DNA of 6,868 nucleotides, from assembly GCA_947523045.1 (NCBI GenBank), contig CANNUR010000163.1, positions 1-6,868 on the forward strand, read 5' to 3'. The stretch is from an uncultured Prosthecobacter sp. Lineage in GTDB: Bacteria; Verrucomicrobiota; Verrucomicrobiia; Verrucomicrobiales; Verrucomicrobiaceae. The position numbers and the translations under genes were made by a program. The notes beneath the pieces were generated by a model, which did not search any database, was not told the origin of the DNA, and saw only the letters and a list, made by a program, of their open reading frames with translations. Positions 5,949 through 6,868 of the stretch are shown in pieces (the first letter of the stretch is position 1; the number at the start of each line of letters is the position of its first letter).

Positions 5949-6868
5949 ATGCGACTGGCGCGGCTCAAGGCTCCGGCGGGGGCTAGGATGGCATTTTACC
6001 ACTGCGTTTCACGGGTGGTGAACCGGGATTTCGTCTTCGGCGAGGCCGAGCGGGAGCAGTTCGTGCGCTTGATGCGCCTCTACGAACGCTTCTGCGGGGT
6101 GCGGGTGGTGACCTACTGCGTGCTGTCGAACCACTTCCATTTGCTCGTCGGCGTGCCGAGCCGGCCGGCGGTGCCGCCCTCGAATGCGGAGCTGGTGCAG
6201 CGGGTGCGCGCCAGCTTGGGCGACTTGGAAGCGACCCGACTGGAGCAGGACCTGGCCCTGGCGGCCCGGACGCGGTCGCCGGGCTGGGAGGTGGAGATCC
6301 GCGAGCGCTACCTGCGGCGGATGTGGGACATTTCGCTGTTCATGAAAACGCTCAAGCAGCGCTTCAGCCAGTGGTTCAACAAGGTGCATCGGCGTCGCGG
6401 CACACTTTGGGAGGACCGGTTCCGCAGCGTGCTGGTGGAGTCGGCGGGGCCGGTGCTGCGGACGATGGCGGCCTACATCGATTTGAATCCGGTGCGCGCG
6501 GGCTTGGTGGAGGACCCGAGGGACTATCGCTGGAGCGGCTACGGGGCGGCGATGGGTGGGGATGGCGAGGCGCTGGAGGGATTGCGGGAACTGGAGCGGG
6601 TGGCGCAGGTCGGTTTGGATGAGGCAGCTTTGGAAGCCGTGCATGCGGCGGCGCCGGCGAAGCGGCGGGAGGTGCTGGCGAGGCACCGGGTGCTGCTGTA
6701 CGGGCGGGGCGAGGCACGGGGTCGCGGGAAGGATGGCGGGCCGCTGCGGCGCGGGTTTGAGCGGGAGACGGCGCGGCGGGTGGTGGCGGAGGGCGGGCGA
6801 TTGCCGGCGAGCGTGTACCTGCGCTGCCGGGTGAGGTATCTGACGGAGGGAGCGGTGGTGGGGAGCCG
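5949..6868 (+). CDS. REP-associated tyrosine transposase (RAYT, Y1/HUH family), C-terminus beyond the right edge
   Basis: An open frame from ATG 5949 gives 306 codons plus two bases with no stop, so the gene is incomplete. The N-terminus (MRLARLKAPAGAR, then FYHCVSRVVNRDFVFG) is the usual opening of RAYTs. SNHFHLLV supplies the metal-binding HUH pair His62/His64. The segment RFSQWFNKVH, GTLWEDRF and YIDLNPVRAGLV follows, in which Tyr176 is the expected DNA-cleaving nucleophile. After the Y1 domain comes a C-terminal extension ending in RVRYLTEGAVVGS, a motif I recall from long RAYTs. Such enzymes nick and join single-stranded DNA at REP hairpins and normally occur as single-copy, resident genes rather than as mobile insertion sequences. 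An in-frame TAG at 5937 sets the upstream limit; a second in-frame ATG at 5988 would remove conserved basic N-terminal residues. The gene diverges from the LacI gene across 160 bp that hold two short inverted repeats. It is probably functionally unrelated to the sugar genes. Confidence 0.92.
   Translation, partial: MRLARLKAPAGARMAFYHCVSRVVNRDFVFGEAEREQFVRLMRLYERFCGVRVVTYCVLSNHFHLLVGVPSRPAVPPSNAELVQRVRASLGDLEATRLEQDLALAARTRSPGWEVEIRERYLRRMWDISLFMKTLKQRFSQWFNKVHRRRGTLWEDRFRSVLVESAGPVLRTMAAYIDLNPVRAGLVEDPRDYRWSGYGAAMGGDGEALEGLRELERVAQVGLDEAALEAVHAAAPAKRREVLARHRVLLYGRGEARGRGKDGGPLRRGFERETARRVVAEGGRLPASVYLRCRVRYLTEGAVVGS

Noticed and set aside
5789..5968. N-terminal extension of the LacI repressor to an ATG at 5968
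   Set aside because: The extra 60 residues resemble nothing in the family, cross the two inverted repeats and overlap the divergent transposase start. The ATG at 5788 places the helix-turn-helix normally.
5949..6868. Classical IS200/IS605 insertion sequence
   Set aside because: The protein has the longer RAYT layout with LNPVRAGLV and a C-terminal extension, there is no accompanying TnpB gene in the visible part, and no insertion-sequence ends can be defined.

Overview
The window is GC-rich, bacterial and almost fully coding. Gene content suggests a Gram-negative of the Verrucomicrobiota/Planctomycetota type, with an Opitutales-like verrucomicrobium as my best guess. The reasons are the signal-peptide-bearing nucleoside hydrolases, a lipoprotein sugar-binding protein, the absence of clear Shine-Dalgarno sequences before any of the genes, and a long-form REP-associated tyrosine transposase whose N-terminus and C-terminal motif I associate with that phylum. 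This placement is inference from recalled family resemblance, not a database match.

Right to left on the minus strand (5788 down to 1) runs a co-directional cluster: a LacI-family repressor (4724-5788), a perfect 16-bp LacI-type operator palindrome (4709-4724), a ribose-type periplasmic binding lipoprotein (3748-4692), an intergenic stretch bounded by a perfect 10-bp inverted repeat (3626-3753), an RbsC-type ABC permease (2696-3622), and three consecutive exported nucleoside hydrolase paralogs (1722-2699; 721-1725; and one running off the left edge, 1-702). Permease and the first two hydrolases overlap by 4 bp at each junction (ATGA), and the third follows after 18 bp, so this part is very probably one transcript.

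The genes make sense together as a nucleoside-foraging module. Exported hydrolases would split nucleosides into free base and pentose outside the cytoplasm, the binding protein would capture the released ribose-like sugar, and the RbsC-type permease would import it. The neighbouring LacI repressor would control the set through the operator just upstream of the binding-protein gene. No ATPase (RbsA-type) gene is present: its usual place between or beside the binding protein and permease is taken by a 125-bp non-coding segment.

On the plus strand, diverging from the repressor gene, is a Y1/HUH REP-associated tyrosine transposase (5949 to the right edge, incomplete). The 160-bp gap before it carries two short hairpin-forming sequences that are candidate REP-like elements. 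No tRNA, rRNA, CRISPR array or classical insertion-sequence ends were seen.
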